Positions 1 to 8,929 are shown, numbered from the stretch's first letter. The stretch is 39,287 bases of DNA from Nitrosospira sp. 56-18 (GCA_001899235.1 MKVR01000028.1:1-39287); one strand, 5' to 3'. The notes: generated by a model from the sequence alone, not told the origin. Program-made: numbers and translations.

Positions 1-1
1 C

Positions 2-2188
2 CTGGATGGCGGCAATCTCGATACAGCGGCACGGACCATTGCGCTGGAAAGCGCCGTCATGAATGGCGGCGGCCTGGCGTTGACGCAGGGTGCGGATGGC
101 CCGGAGGACCTGCTGCGTTTGCTGATGAACCCTGTCAAGGCATCGCCTTCCAGATCGAAGGAATCGGAGGAATCGAAGGCCGGGTTGCAATCGCAGCATG
201 CGGATGCCGCTGCCCCCGAGGCTTTGGCGGAACCGCCATGGAAATACCGGGTAGGGACGCTGGAACTGAAGCAGTTCAAGATGCAGCTTGCCGAGCGCAC
301 CTATACGCCTGCCGTCGCCTACGGTATCGACGCCGTATCCATCGCACTGGAGGGAATCGACAGCACTGCCGGCACCCCCGCCAGGTTCAAGGCCGAGCTC
401 GGGGTGAACGGCAGGGGAACCATCAAGGCCAGCGGCACCGTGGGGCAGGATTTCAAGCAGGCGAAGATCGCGCTCGATGCGGCAGGCATCCCGCTCGTGC
501 CGCTGCGCCCGGTGGTAACGCGCTATATATCGGCCGATCTTGCATCGGGTCTGATGGGGGCCTCCACGGAACTGAATTACCGCTCGGGCGCTTCCCCTGA
601 AATGACAGTGACGGGTAGCGCGGGCATCCAGGATTTCCGCATGAACGAGACGGAAACCGGAGACCGCCTGATCTCGTGGAAAGCGCTCCTGGCACAAAAG
701 ATCAACCTGAGCATGGCTCCGAACCAGCTCCTGATCAAGGAAATCCATTTGCACGAGCCCGGCCTGAAGCTCGCGATCGATAAGCAGCGGAACGTGAACC
801 TGAACCAGGTGCTGAAGGACCGCAGCACGGGAAAGGATGCGGTGGAATCCCGGCCGCCGCCATCTTCCGGGCCCGGGGAAAAGGATGGAAAGAATGCGCC
901 TTTTCGCGCCCGGATCGCGCTGGTGCGGGTGGAGCAGGGCACGCTGGATTTTTCCGACATGAGCCTGGTTCTGCCATTTTCCACCCGGGTGCAGGAGCTG
1001 GAAGGCTCCATCGCCGGCATTGCATCCTCGCCCCGTAGCCGCACGGAACTCCGGTTGAATGGACAGGTGGAGGATTACGGGAAGGCGAGTGCAGCAGGGA
1101 GGCTGCTGACTTCCGATCCTAAAAAGTTTCTCGATATCGAGGCGAATTTCGGCAACATCCGCATGCAGCCGCTCTCGCCGTATTCCGCGACCTTTGCCGG
1201 CCGCAAAATAGATGCGGGCAAGCTCTGGCTCACCCTGCACTACAAGATCGTGAATGGCAGCCTGTTGGGCGAAAACCGCGTCGAGCTGGCCGATTTCAGG
1301 CTTGGCGAACAGGTGGAGGCGCCGGGCGCGCTCGACCTTCCGCTGGATCTCGCAGTCGCCTTGCTGAAAGGGCCGAACGACAGGATAAATCTGGCCGTGG
1401 AGGTGCGGGGAGACGTGGGCAGCCCCACGTTCGATTATGGCAAGGTCGTACGCGCCGCAGTGGCAAACGCGATCCGCCGCGTGGTCACCGCCCCTTTCCG
1501 CGCGCTGAAGGATCTGGGAGGCGGGGAGGACGCGGAGCAATTACGAAAAGTGGAGTTCGAACCGGGCAGCGACGATATCGAACCATCCCAGCGCGAACTG
1601 CTGGATGAGCTTGCGCAGGCCATGAAGCAACGTCCGGGAGTCGGGGTGATCGTGCGCGGCCCGTACGATCCCGAGCGCGATGGCGAGAGCCTGCGCCGCC
1701 AACAGGTGCATCGCGACCTTGTGATCGCAACCGGCGGCGTGGTCGAGGAAAGAGGAGATCCGGGACTGATCGGGTATGGAGACGCCGAAACACAGAAAGC
1801 ACTGGAACAATTGCTTCGCGAGCGTTCCGGCGGCGGCGAGGCGGTATCGAAATTCGCGGAGACCTACAAGCAGCGGACAGGCCAGGAACCTCAGCGCGTC
1901 AATCCCGTGCTGGGGTTGTTCGGCCGCGGCAGCAGGGACCGCGAGTTCTACCGGGCGATGTTCGATCAGCTGGTGGAGCTCCAGCCACTGGAAAAAAAGG
2001 AACTGGAAGAACTCGCCGCAAGCCGGGCGCGGGCCGTGTCGGACGCGCTGCGCAAAGCGGGAATCGACAGCCAGCGCATCACGGTGAGAGATATCCAGGT
2101 GGTAACAGGCAAGGCCAGGGCTGGAGAAGAGGGAAGCGATACCGTCGCGGGGGAACTCGCTCTCAGCGCAGTGCCTGCGGAAAACTGA
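2..2188 (+). CDS. DUF748 / AsmA-like protein, 5'-truncated by the window edge
   Basis: The reading frame is open from base 2 and ends at a TGA at 2186-2188, so the N-terminus lies outside the window; the ATG at 59 is internal. The visible part has long amphipathic beta-rich repeats (for example the stretch around 900-1450 ending in DLPLDLAVALLKGPNDRINL), as in DUF748 proteins, relatives of the AsmA/TamB envelope proteins. The C-terminal third (about 1550-2160) has an OmpA-like flavour: VEFEPGSDDIEPSQRELLDE followed by a helical region. Known for the family: large periplasmic proteins, probably anchored at the inner membrane, with an envelope-maintenance role that is poorly defined. No operon partner is visible; the next genes are a toxin-antitoxin pair on the other strand. 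The family call is by pattern recognition only. Confidence 0.8.
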   Translation: MDGGNLDTAARTIALESAVMNGGGLALTQGADGPEDLLRLLMNPVKASPSRSKESEESKAGLQSQHADAAAPEALAEPPWKYRVGTLELKQFKMQLAERTYTPAVAYGIDAVSIALEGIDSTAGTPARFKAELGVNGRGTIKASGTVGQDFKQAKIALDAAGIPLVPLRPVVTRYISADLASGLMGASTELNYRSGASPEMTVTGSAGIQDFRMNETETGDRLISWKALLAQKINLSMAPNQLLIKEIHLHEPGLKLAIDKQRNVNLNQVLKDRSTGKDAVESRPPPSSGPGEKDGKNAPFRARIALVRVEQGTLDFSDMSLVLPFSTRVQELEGSIAGIASSPRSRTELRLNGQVEDYGKASAAGRLLTSDPKKFLDIEANFGNIRMQPLSPYSATFAGRKIDAGKLWLTLHYKIVNGSLLGENRVELADFRLGEQVEAPGALDLPLDLAVALLKGPNDRINLAVEVRGDVGSPTFDYGKVVRAAVANAIRRVVTAPFRALKDLGGGEDAEQLRKVEFEPGSDDIEPSQRELLDELAQAMKQRPGVGVIVRGPYDPERDGESLRRQQVHRDLVIATGGVVEERGDPGLIGYGDAETQKALEQLLRERSGGGEAVSKFAETYKQRTGQEPQRVNPVLGLFGRGSRDREFYRAMFDQLVELQPLEKKELEELAASRARAVSDALRKAGIDSQRITVRDIQVVTGKARAGEEGSDTVAGELALSAVPAEN

Positions 2189-2613
2189 TACGCATGCATA
2201 TTCATGACGAGCATGCTGGATAGCGGTACTGCAACTACACGTCCGGGAATATCAGTGGAGATTTAAGGAAGCGCTGAACAAATCAGCATTTGATCAAAGA
2301 TGGCATGATCAGGCGAGACTCATTTGTCCATGTTTTCCTCGTCGAAATCCCCCAAGCCCTAAGCCATGCGCCGGAAAAATATGTCACCCTGCTATACCGC
2401 GCGCTGGAGCGATGTGCCGGTGACGCGGGTATCGTGAACCAAGCTGGAGATGCCCGCATGGCCGGCTATGCAAGCGTGGCGATTCCTCACTTTCGACCAA
2501 GAAATCACCAATGCGCGGCCAGGTCACTGCGTCACGCTCGATTCATGCTTGGGCAAAAACGTCCAGGTCGGCCAGCGCTACCACATTCAATAATGGATGC
2601 ATACTCTTGCTGG
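2189..2613. other. gene-poor interval with possible decayed coding remnant
   Basis: No convincing intact gene. An open frame on the plus strand starting at 2290 runs through this interval into the antisense of the antitoxin gene and has no domain that I recognise. A short in-frame stretch around 2470-2592 (reading WRFLTFDQEITNARPGHC and ending at a stop) looks protein-like and may be the 3' end of a broken gene, but I cannot name it. Confidence 0.4.
2263..2284 (+). repeat. 22-bp dispersed repeat, copy 1
   Basis: The sequence TTAAGGAAGCGCTGAACAAA plus TC recurs at 7401-7422 with one mismatch (AACAAA versus AATAAA). Both copies lie at the end of a coding region or just after it, in the same orientation. 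It could be the end of an insertion sequence or a REP-like element. The flanks are not shared. Confidence 0.6.
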
Positions 2614-2904
2614 CTATACAGATCGCACGGAAAGGCGCAGCCCCATTGCCTTGAGAATCGCCGAAAAACTGCTCAGCGCAGGATTGCCTTCGGGCGACAA
2701 GGTACGGTAAAGCTGAGTCGGGTTCAAGTGCGCCTGCTCGGCTACGGCCTGCACGCCGCCGAAAGCTTTTGTCATCTGCCTGAGGGCAATCAAAAGCTCG
2801 CTTTGATCGCCATCTTCAAGAATGCTGTTGAGCAGCTGGATGGCGTAGGCCGGGTCTTCTCGGTATATCTCAGCCATTGCTTCATCATGCGTTCTATCTT
2901 TCAT
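2614..2904 (-). CDS. HigA-like antitoxin, XRE-type helix-turn-helix
   Basis: 96 codons starting at MKDRTHDEAMAE; a longer frame exists upstream, but this ATG overlaps the toxin stop by 11 nt and gives the expected size. The C-terminal half (FGGVQAVAEQAHLNPTQLYR, then SPEGNPALSSFSAILKAMGL) is a helix-turn-helix of the type found in antitoxins paired with HigB/PF05973 toxins. It should neutralise the upstream toxin and repress the shared promoter. The toxin-first order is typical of higBA rather than relBE. The family is certain; the exact subfamily is less so. Confidence 0.85.
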   Translation of the reverse strand: MKDRTHDEAMAEIYREDPAYAIQLLNSILEDGDQSELLIALRQMTKAFGGVQAVAEQAHLNPTQLYRTLSPEGNPALSSFSAILKAMGLRLSVRSV

Positions 2905-3226
2905 CGTTGGTTCTCCTTTGCCAGTCCTGCCAGTTTTCACAGGCGCGGTCGATATCGGCGCTCTGCGTCCGTTTGCCGCCGCCACACAGAAGCAACAGAA
3001 TTTCCTTGCCCGCGATAGCGTAATACACTCGATACCCTGCATTTACATCAATACGCAATTCCCATACACCATCCCGGCAAAATTTGTGATCGCCAAAGTT
3101 ACCCAACTCGATACGGTTCACGCGCCGGTCTATTGCAATCCTTGCCGTCGTATCGCGCAGCTTGCGAAGCCAGTCAAGATAAATATCCTTGCCCTCATTG
3201 GTCAGGTAGTGCCGGATTTCATACAT
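2894..3226 (-). CDS. RelE/ParE-superfamily toxin (HigB / PF05973-like)
   Basis: 110 codons. The pattern MYEIRHYLTNEGKDIYLDWL, then the core RVNRIELGNFGDHKFCRDGV and WELRIDVNAGYRVYYAIAGK, is the fold signature of phage-derived Gp49-like/HigB addiction toxins (ribosome-dependent mRNA interferases in characterised relatives). It is the first gene of a two-gene operon with the HTH antitoxin, overlapping it by 11 nt. A perfect 16-bp palindrome lies 9 bp upstream of the start codon. The reading frame is intact, so the module may be active. Confidence 0.87.
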   Translation of the reverse strand: MYEIRHYLTNEGKDIYLDWLRKLRDTTARIAIDRRVNRIELGNFGDHKFCRDGVWELRIDVNAGYRVYYAIAGKEILLLLCGGGKRTQSADIDRACENWQDWQRRTNDER

Positions 3227-3234
3227 AGCTTATA

Positions 3235-3260
3235 TTCGTTTATAAACGAAATTATGTCAA
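3235..3260 (-). promoter_or_regulatory. promoter and palindromic operator of the higBA-like module
   Basis: On the minus strand there is a TTGACA -35 hexamer (3255-3260), followed by the perfect 16-bp palindrome TTCGTTTATAAACGAA (3235-3250) where the -10 spacer lies; the -10 itself (around 3230-3237) is weak. An operator between -35 and -10 fits autorepression by the HTH antitoxin. Confidence 0.65.
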
Positions 3261-3423
3261 GGCTAATGGGTACATCCTTTCGGATACATCCTTTCGCCCC
3301 CCTGATTGATGAGTCATTACATCGCGGCATTTCATATCCAAGGAGGAGTTACTCGAATCGCAAGTCCCTTTCCGGGGCTGCGGGCGATCAGGCCCCGCTT
3401 GATGCGCAGCTGCAAAAGCAGCC

Positions 3424-3584
3424 TGAATCGCCTCGGGTTTGGTGGAGGCTCCGATATCTGAGAGAATGGAGCGATGAACAAATCAAACAAGTTTTCCCCC
3501 GAAGTACGTGAACGCGCGGTATGCATGGTGTTCGAACACCGTGGCGAGTATCCGTCCTTGTGGGCAACTGTTGAATGGAGTTGA
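3424..3584 (+). pseudogene. IS3-family (IS51-group-like) remnant: left end and start of orfA
   Basis: Bases 3424-3452 begin TGAATCGCCTCGGGTTTGGT, which resembles the terminal repeat of IS629/IS51-type elements. A short frame from ATG 3474 then reads [20 protein letters not shown] followed by [11 protein letters not shown], the well-known N-terminus of IS3 OrfA transposases. It breaks after about 31 residues into TVEWS and a stop at 3582-3584. The rest of orfA, orfB and the right end are gone. The remnant lies just upstream of the MscS gene, whose promoter may include it. Confidence 0.8.
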
Positions 3585-3620
3585 CTCTTTTTCGTGGATA
3601 TTTAAGTTTACCTGTCGTTC

Positions 3621-6134
3621 ATGTTGTGCCAATTTGATTTCAAGCAAACACGCCGCCTGCTGGCTGCGGTGGCGTTTCCATTACTGTTTTTGCCGGTCTT
3701 CTACCCTGGCGATAGCATTTTTGCGGCTGAGCCAGCGGCGGACGCCTCGGCGGCTCCAGCAGCGGAAAATTCCTCTGCCCCCGCCGCCCCGGCTATCACA
3801 GTGACGCCGGCACAGGCCCGGCAGGCGCTCGCCATCCTCCAGAACGAAAAAAAACGCGCCGAACTCGTGGAAACACTCAATGCCATTACGCTGGCGATGG
3901 AGATGCGGGAGGAAATGGAGCCCGGCCCGGCTCCCGCGAAGCCCGCGGAGGCAAAAGCGCCTGAAGCGCCTATCGAGTTGACCGAAGGCGGCCTGGTTGC
4001 GCAATTGTTCGATTCCATAGGAAAACGGCTGGACGCGATTGGCGATCAGGTTCGGCTGACTGCCCGCACCCTGCTGGAAATCAGAACGGTGGCCGAGTGG
4101 TGGCAATACAACCTGGGCGACGCGGAGCGGCGCGCAGTGGTGCTCGGTGAATTGTGGAAGATGGCCGTTATACTCGGAGGCGCGTTGCTGGCGGACTGGC
4201 TGTTGCGATGGGCATTGGCGCGTTCGCGCGGGCTGGTCGAATCCCGTGCCGCCGCGCGGCAGGCAGCGATCAACCGCAAAAGGGATGAAGCCATCGCGAG
4301 CACGCCTCCAATTGCCTCTCCATCCGCCGCAATCGTGGATTCCGGGTCTTCCGGACCCCCGGGGACGGCTGTCCATGGCGGAAACGCCGCCGACCGCCAC
4401 CTGAGCCTGTTGCGGCGTTTTCCTTTTGCTTTGGCCCACTGGCTGCTGGAGCTGGTTCCGCTGGCCGGCTTCGTGGCGGTGGCAACGATACTGCTGAATG
4501 GGTTCGGCGGCCGCGCGGCGGTATTTTACAGCGTGACGCTGCCCCTCATCGATGCCTATTCGACTACCCGCATCGCGCTCAGCGTGGTTCATCTCATGGT
4601 ATCGCCACTCGGGCAGGGGTTGCGCCTGATCCACATCAGCGATGGCGGAGCGGCCTATGTGAACGCCTGGCTGCGAAGAATCATCGTCGTGGCCGTATTC
4701 GGCTCTGCCATCGCCGAGGTAGCGCTGCAGACCGGCGCCATCCCGAGTACGGGAATCGCCCTTTCCAAGCTGGTGGGTCTGGTTATCCACGCGATGCTGC
4801 TCATCATGGTGTTCCGCAGCCGGAAAGAGGTCGCGGAGGCGATTCGGGGAATGGACACGGCAAACCCGGCCATGGCCGGCCTGCGTGCGGCAGCGGCCAG
4901 CGCCTGGCCTTTTGCCGCCACAGTTTTCATTGTTGCCACCTGGGTGCTATGGTCCGTAGGCGCGGAAGATGGTTTTCAACGCGCGCTGGAAATTTTTGGA
5001 TGGTCTGCGGCAGTGGTCGTGGGCGCCAGTCTGGTGTCGATTTTTGCGCTGGGCGCGATCGACCGCGCATTTATCGCGGATCGCGAAAATATGCAGCCGC
5101 AGATGAACCACGCGGGGCAGCCAGGCCAGGCTCGGCAGGAAGCGTCCGCGGTGCAAAGCCCTTATCACCTGCTGGCGCTTCGCACCGTGTCGCTGGTCAT
5201 TGCCATAAGCGCTCTCATCGTATTGCTGCAAGTGTGGGGAGTGGATACGCTTTCGTGGTTTCAGGCTGGCTCGATCGGTAGGCGGCTGGCTGCCGCGCTG
5301 GCCACGATTGCGGTAACCTGCGCCTTGGCCTTTGCTGCCTGGGAAGCATTGAACATGACGCTGCACCGGCGCATCGAGCGATGGACTGCAATGGGAGATA
5401 CGGCGCGCGCCGCGCGGCTGCGGACTTTGGTGCCCATGCTGCGCACGACACTGCTGTTTGCCATCGGCACGGTGGTGCTGCTCGCCACGCTGGATCAACT
5501 GGGCATCAGTATCGGTCCCCTGGTGGCGGGCGCCAGCATCATCGGCGTTGCTCTCGGCTTTGGTTCGCAAAAGCTGGTGCAGGATTTCATCACCGGGATT
5601 TTCCTGCTGATGGAAAACGCCATCCAGGTAGGCGACACCATCACCGTTGCGGATGTTTCGGGAACGGTGGAGTATCTCTCCATACGCACGGTGCGCCTGC
5701 GTGCCGGCGACGGCTCGCTGCACGTGGTGCCGTTCAGTTCCGTCTCCACTGTCACCAATACCAACCGGGGTATCGGCAATGCATCGATCAGGGTGAGCGT
5801 GAGAGCCGACTCGGATGTGGACAAGGTGTTCGAGGCTATCCGCAGCGTGGGGGAGGAGATGCGGGCCGATCCTGTTTTCAAAAACCTGATCCTGGCGGAT
5901 GCGGACATATGGGGCGTGGATCAGATCGATGGGGCGACCATCACGGTGCTGGGGCAAATACGCACCGTGGACCGGGGCCGCTGGCCGGTGCAGCGCGGTT
6001 TCAACCGGCGCATCCTGCAGCGCTTCCGCGAAGCGGGAATCCAGTTGATGAATCCACAGGAAAGAAAGATGGCGGCGCAGCCGCGCGTTCCCGTTCCGGA
6101 GGCGCGGACGCAGGCCAATGATGACGGAGGCTGA
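3621..6134 (+). CDS. MscS-family mechanosensitive channel, large (YbiO/MscM-like)
   Basis: 837 residues. An N-terminal signal-like hydrophobic segment (about 10-36) is followed by an Ala/Pro-rich periplasmic stretch, then many membrane segments (about residues 180-205, 280-300, 355-400, 435-490, 525-590, 610-640). The C-terminal third holds the MscS pore and beta domain: IGPLVAGASIIGVALGFGSQ, then KLVQDFITGIFLLMENAIQV and GDTITVADVSGTVEYLSIRT, the canonical pore-helix/beta-domain run. Known role: tension-gated release of osmolytes during hypo-osmotic shock. It appears monocistronic, with an IS3 remnant immediately upstream. The start at 3621 is the first ATG before the signal-like segment; no strong ribosome-binding site is visible. 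Confidence 0.9.
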   Translation: MLCQFDFKQTRRLLAAVAFPLLFLPVFYPGDSIFAAEPAADASAAPAAENSSAPAAPAITVTPAQARQALAILQNEKKRAELVETLNAITLAMEMREEMEPGPAPAKPAEAKAPEAPIELTEGGLVAQLFDSIGKRLDAIGDQVRLTARTLLEIRTVAEWWQYNLGDAERRAVVLGELWKMAVILGGALLADWLLRWALARSRGLVESRAAARQAAINRKRDEAIASTPPIASPSAAIVDSGSSGPPGTAVHGGNAADRHLSLLRRFPFALAHWLLELVPLAGFVAVATILLNGFGGRAAVFYSVTLPLIDAYSTTRIALSVVHLMVSPLGQGLRLIHISDGGAAYVNAWLRRIIVVAVFGSAIAEVALQTGAIPSTGIALSKLVGLVIHAMLLIMVFRSRKEVAEAIRGMDTANPAMAGLRAAAASAWPFAATVFIVATWVLWSVGAEDGFQRALEIFGWSAAVVVGASLVSIFALGAIDRAFIADRENMQPQMNHAGQPGQARQEASAVQSPYHLLALRTVSLVIAISALIVLLQVWGVDTLSWFQAGSIGRRLAAALATIAVTCALAFAAWEALNMTLHRRIERWTAMGDTARAARLRTLVPMLRTTLLFAIGTVVLLATLDQLGISIGPLVAGASIIGVALGFGSQKLVQDFITGIFLLMENAIQVGDTITVADVSGTVEYLSIRTVRLRAGDGSLHVVPFSSVSTVTNTNRGIGNASIRVSVRADSDVDKVFEAIRSVGEEMRADPVFKNLILADADIWGVDQIDGATITVLGQIRTVDRGRWPVQRGFNRRILQRFREAGIQLMNPQERKMAAQPRVPVPEARTQANDDGG

Positions 6135-6271
6135 TGACATAATGGCCGTATGTGCGCTACTGCACAGCCCATCATGCGACGCCGGCGTAGGGTTTGACCA
6201 ATGATTGAAACGATTTTTCATTTCGCCATTTCATTCATGCGCCTTCAGCGCTGGGCCATGGAGCACCAGCC

Positions 6272-6811
6272 ATGAAAAAGATATCGATGTTCGCGCTGTT
6301 CTGCCTGGCTTGGTCGCTTGATGCCGGCGCCCAGGGCATGCCGCTGACCAATGCGCAGATCGTCACCATCGTGGCCGATCTCAGCGAGATTGATATCGAA
6401 GCGGGGAAGCTCGCGCAATTCAAATCCAAGGATCCCGAAGTGCATTTCTTCGCGCACCGCATGATAGCCGACCATGGCACTGCCAGCCAGTCGGCGGCGG
6501 AGCTCATGCGCAGGCTGAAGCTCGCGCCGCAGGATAGTTCCATCAGCCAGGACCTGAAGATCGAAGGGAGGCGGAATATCGCGAAACTCACCCCTTTGCG
6601 CGGCCTGGCATTCGACCGTGTCTATGTCGCGCATGAGCTCGCCTTCCACGAGCAGGCGCTGGATATGATCGACAAGACGCTGGCGCCGCAGGCAAAAGAC
6701 GATGGGATCAGACGTCTGCTGGCGAAGGTGCGGCCTGCGTTTCATTCGCATCTTCTCCACGCCCGCCGGCTGCAGGAATCGCTGGCTCGCGCGGATGGGA
6801 GCAAGCCCTGA
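6272..6811 (+). CDS. DUF4142 domain protein, exported
   Basis: 179 residues with an N-terminal signal peptide (MKKISMFALFCLAWSLDAGA). The body is a His-rich helical bundle: AKLAQF-like helices, then VHFFAHRMIADHGTASQSAA, VYVAHELAFHEQALDMID and FHSHLLHARRLQ. Regularly placed H/E residues are typical of DUF4142 (ferritin-like four-helix family, periplasmic, function unknown). Metal binding by these His/Glu residues is an inference. It follows the MscS gene by about 140 bp in the same direction. Confidence 0.85.
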   Translation: MKKISMFALFCLAWSLDAGAQGMPLTNAQIVTIVADLSEIDIEAGKLAQFKSKDPEVHFFAHRMIADHGTASQSAAELMRRLKLAPQDSSISQDLKIEGRRNIAKLTPLRGLAFDRVYVAHELAFHEQALDMIDKTLAPQAKDDGIRRLLAKVRPAFHSHLLHARRLQESLARADGSKP

Positions 6812-6886
6812 AAAGGAGGATTTAGGAGACTACCCAGGTGTCTTCCTGCTCAGGGCTTAAGGAAGGGTTGTAATTCTCCCAGAGAT

Positions 6887-6906
6887 ATGCGATATTTGTA
6901 TCGCAT
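6887..6906 (+). promoter_or_regulatory. inverted-repeat operator of the relBE-like module
   Basis: ATGCGATA-TTTG-TATCGCAT, perfect 8-bp arms, 17 bp upstream of the antitoxin ATG. A dyad here fits autoregulation by a ribbon-helix-helix antitoxin. Confidence 0.6.
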
Positions 6907-6923
6907 TCCAATGGAGGAGTATT

Positions 6924-7151
6924 ATGGCTATTTCGATCCGGTTATCCCCTGACATAGAATCCCGGTTGAAAAACCTGGCTGCCCTAACTGGGCGAAGCAA
7001 GACCTACTATGTCACTCAGGCCATCTATGAGCACCTGGATGACCTGGAGGATTTATATTTGGCCGAGCGCGAGCTTGAAGCAATCCGTTCAGGCAGATCC
7101 ACTACGATTCCCCTTGCCGACGTAATGAAACGCTATGGCATGGAGGATTAA
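6924..7151 (+). CDS. RelB-like ribbon-helix-helix antitoxin
   Basis: 75 residues. The N-terminus MAISIRLSPDIESRLKNLAA followed by LTGRSKTYYVTQAIYEHLDD is the beta-strand plus two-helix RHH DNA-binding fold of RelB/DinJ/TraY-type antitoxins; the acidic C-terminal tail would wrap the toxin. GGAGG lies 7 nt before the ATG. Its end overlaps the toxin start by 17 nt, indicating translational coupling. Confidence 0.88.
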   Translation: MAISIRLSPDIESRLKNLAALTGRSKTYYVTQAIYEHLDDLEDLYLAERELEAIRSGRSTTIPLADVMKRYGMED

Positions 7152-7404
7152 TCTTTCCACGCTGGCACAGAAGAACCTCGACCAACTGGATCCTCAAACT
7201 GCGCGTCGTATATTGAATTTCTTAAATGAACGAGTTGCATCCCTGGCTGATCCGCGCAGCATTGGAGAATCCCTCAAGGGTTCACATTTGGGTGAATTCT
7301 GGAAGTACAGGGTTGGTGATTACCGGGTAATTGCCAAAATCGAGGATAACGCGCTTTGCGTCCTTGTGGTGAAAATAGGCAATCGCCGCGAGGTATATCG
7401 TTAA
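7135..7404 (+). CDS. RelE-family toxin
   Basis: 89 residues. LSTLAQKNLDQLDPQTARRI, then the core GSHLGEFWKYRVGDYRVIAK and the C-terminal VVKIGNRREVYR, are diagnostic of RelE-type ribosome-dependent mRNA interferases (basic residues and the terminal R-x-x-V-Y-R). It is coupled to the RHH antitoxin by a 17-nt overlap. Its stop codon lies inside copy 2 of the 22-bp dispersed repeat. Confidence 0.9.
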   Translation: MAWRINLSTLAQKNLDQLDPQTARRILNFLNERVASLADPRSIGESLKGSHLGEFWKYRVGDYRVIAKIEDNALCVLVVKIGNRREVYR

Positions 7405-7422
7405 GGAAGCGCTGAATAAATC
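7401..7422 (+). repeat. 22-bp dispersed repeat, copy 2
   Basis: Second copy of the element at 2263-2284 (21 of 22 bases identical). It contains the TAA stop of the relE-like toxin, so whatever inserted or recombined here did so exactly at the gene end. Confidence 0.6.
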
Positions 7423-7654
7423 TCTGCTGGCGCGGCGGTGGCTTTGCGGGATGGGATGCGCGAAAGGCGGCGACGCGAATGCCGGCATCAGGCAAAAGCG
7501 TAACCAACGCTCGGCATTTTCCGTAACACTATTTTACTTTAGCAAGCTCCCCCTGTCCTGATCCAATTCCCCATGCCCTATGGGTCCAACCGGAAGGCAA
7601 GGAATGGCAGCCCTCTTTGTCCGCCTCCAAGGATATTCAAACGGAGAAAACAAT

Positions 7655-8929
7655 ATGAAACTGGAATCGCTCGCACTGCATCATGGATATGAATCCGACG
7701 CGACCACGAAGGCGGCCGCGGTGCCCATCTACCAGACTACCTCCTATACATTCGATAATACCCAGCATGGCGCGGATCTGTTCGACCTGAAAGTCGCAGG
7801 GAATATTTATACGCGCATCATGAATCCGACTACAGCCGTGCTGGAGAAGCGCCTCGCGGAAATGGAGGGCGGGGTGGGGGCGCTGGCGGTGGCCTCGGGG
7901 ATGGCGGCGATCACTTATGCCATCCAGTGCATTACCAGTACTGGCGAAAATATCATCAGTACCAGCCAGCTTTATGGCGGCACCTATAATTTATTCGCGC
8001 ATACATTCCCGCGCCAGGGGATAGATGTCCGCATGGTATCCCATGACGATTACGAAGGCGTGGAAAGGCGGATAGATGGCCGTACCCGCGCAATATTTTG
8101 CGAATCCATCGGGAATCCCGCCGGAAACATCGTGGATATCGAAAGGATGGCGGATATCGCGCATAAGCATGGCGTGCCGCTGATCGTGGACAGCACGGTA
8201 TCCACACCCTACCTGTGCCAGCCTTTCCAGTTCGGCGCGGATATTGTCGTCCACTCCCTGACGAAATACATTGGCGGCCATGGCACGACCGTGGGCGGGA
8301 TGATCATCGATTCGGGGAAATTCAACTGGGCCGCGAACAAGGCGCGCTTTCCGCTATTGAACGAGCCGGACCCATCCTACCACGGAGTGGTTTACACGGA
8401 AGCATTCGAGAATGCAGCCTACATCGGCCGCTGCCGCGTGGTGCCGCTGCGCAATACGGGCGCGGCCCTGTCGCCGCATAGCGCGTTCCTGATACTGCAA
8501 GGGCTGGAGACGCTGGGCCTGAGGATGGAGCGGCACTGCGACAATGCACTGAAGGTCGCGCAATACCTGGAAGCGCATCCGAAAGTGGAATGGGTCAATT
8601 ACGCGGCCCTGCCGGGCAGCAAATTCCACGATCTATGCAACCGGATAAGCAGGGGAAAAGCTTCGGGAATACTGAGCTTTGGAATCAGGGGCGGGGCGCC
8701 GGCCGGAAGCCAGTTCATCGATGCGCTCAAGATGATCCTGCGGCTGGTGAATATCGGAGACGCCAAATCGCTAGCCTGCCATCCGGCATCCACCACCCAC
8801 CGCCAATTGAGCCCGGAGGAGCTCAAGGCCGCCGGAGTGACGGAAGGACTGGTCCGGATCTCCGTCGGCATCGAGCATATCGACGACATCATTGCGGATG
8901 TGGCGCAGGCGCTCGATGCGATCGATTGA
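7655..8929 (+). CDS. metY: O-acetylhomoserine sulfhydrylase (aminocarboxypropyltransferase)
   Basis: 424 residues, the usual length for this PLP enzyme. The start at ATG 7655 has GGAG 7 nt upstream; the frame is open further upstream but that stretch looks non-coding. Seen: the Cys/Met-metabolism PLP fold with YQTTSYTF near the start, YTRIMNPTTAVLEKRLAEME, ALAVASGMAAITYAIQ, and the PLP lysine K204 in VVHSLTKYIGGHGTT, then LSPHSAFLILQGLETLGLRM. Known reaction: O-acetyl-L-homoserine plus sulfide (or methanethiol) gives homocysteine (or methionine) plus acetate, in the cytoplasm. It stands alone; no SAM riboswitch could be recognised in the 250 bp upstream. The cystathionine gamma-synthase/MetZ paralogues are usually shorter, near 390-400 residues. 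Confidence 0.92.
   Translation: MKLESLALHHGYESDATTKAAAVPIYQTTSYTFDNTQHGADLFDLKVAGNIYTRIMNPTTAVLEKRLAEMEGGVGALAVASGMAAITYAIQCITSTGENIISTSQLYGGTYNLFAHTFPRQGIDVRMVSHDDYEGVERRIDGRTRAIFCESIGNPAGNIVDIERMADIAHKHGVPLIVDSTVSTPYLCQPFQFGADIVVHSLTKYIGGHGTTVGGMIIDSGKFNWAANKARFPLLNEPDPSYHGVVYTEAFENAAYIGRCRVVPLRNTGAALSPHSAFLILQGLETLGLRMERHCDNALKVAQYLEAHPKVEWVNYAALPGSKFHDLCNRISRGKASGILSFGIRGGAPAGSQFIDALKMILRLVNIGDAKSLACHPASTTHRQLSPEELKAAGVTEGLVRISVGIEHIDDIIADVAQALDAID

Noticed and set aside
2290..3018. 242-codon plus-strand frame
   Set aside because: Its second half is antisense to the antitoxin gene and the first half has no recognisable domain; at most a decayed remnant.
4947..6221. 424-codon open frame on the minus strand
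   Set aside because: It lies entirely antisense to the MscS gene, is rich in His/Arg/Gln, and has no domain; a shadow of GC-rich codon use.
6214..6221. TTTTTCAT as an attachment core (also at 10962-10969)
   Set aside because: These match the recalled core by chance; they lie inside host DNA far from int.
7405..7654. SAM riboswitch upstream of metY
   Set aside because: No recognisable SAM-I, SAM-II or SAM-IV core pattern or terminator/antiterminator arrangement could be seen.
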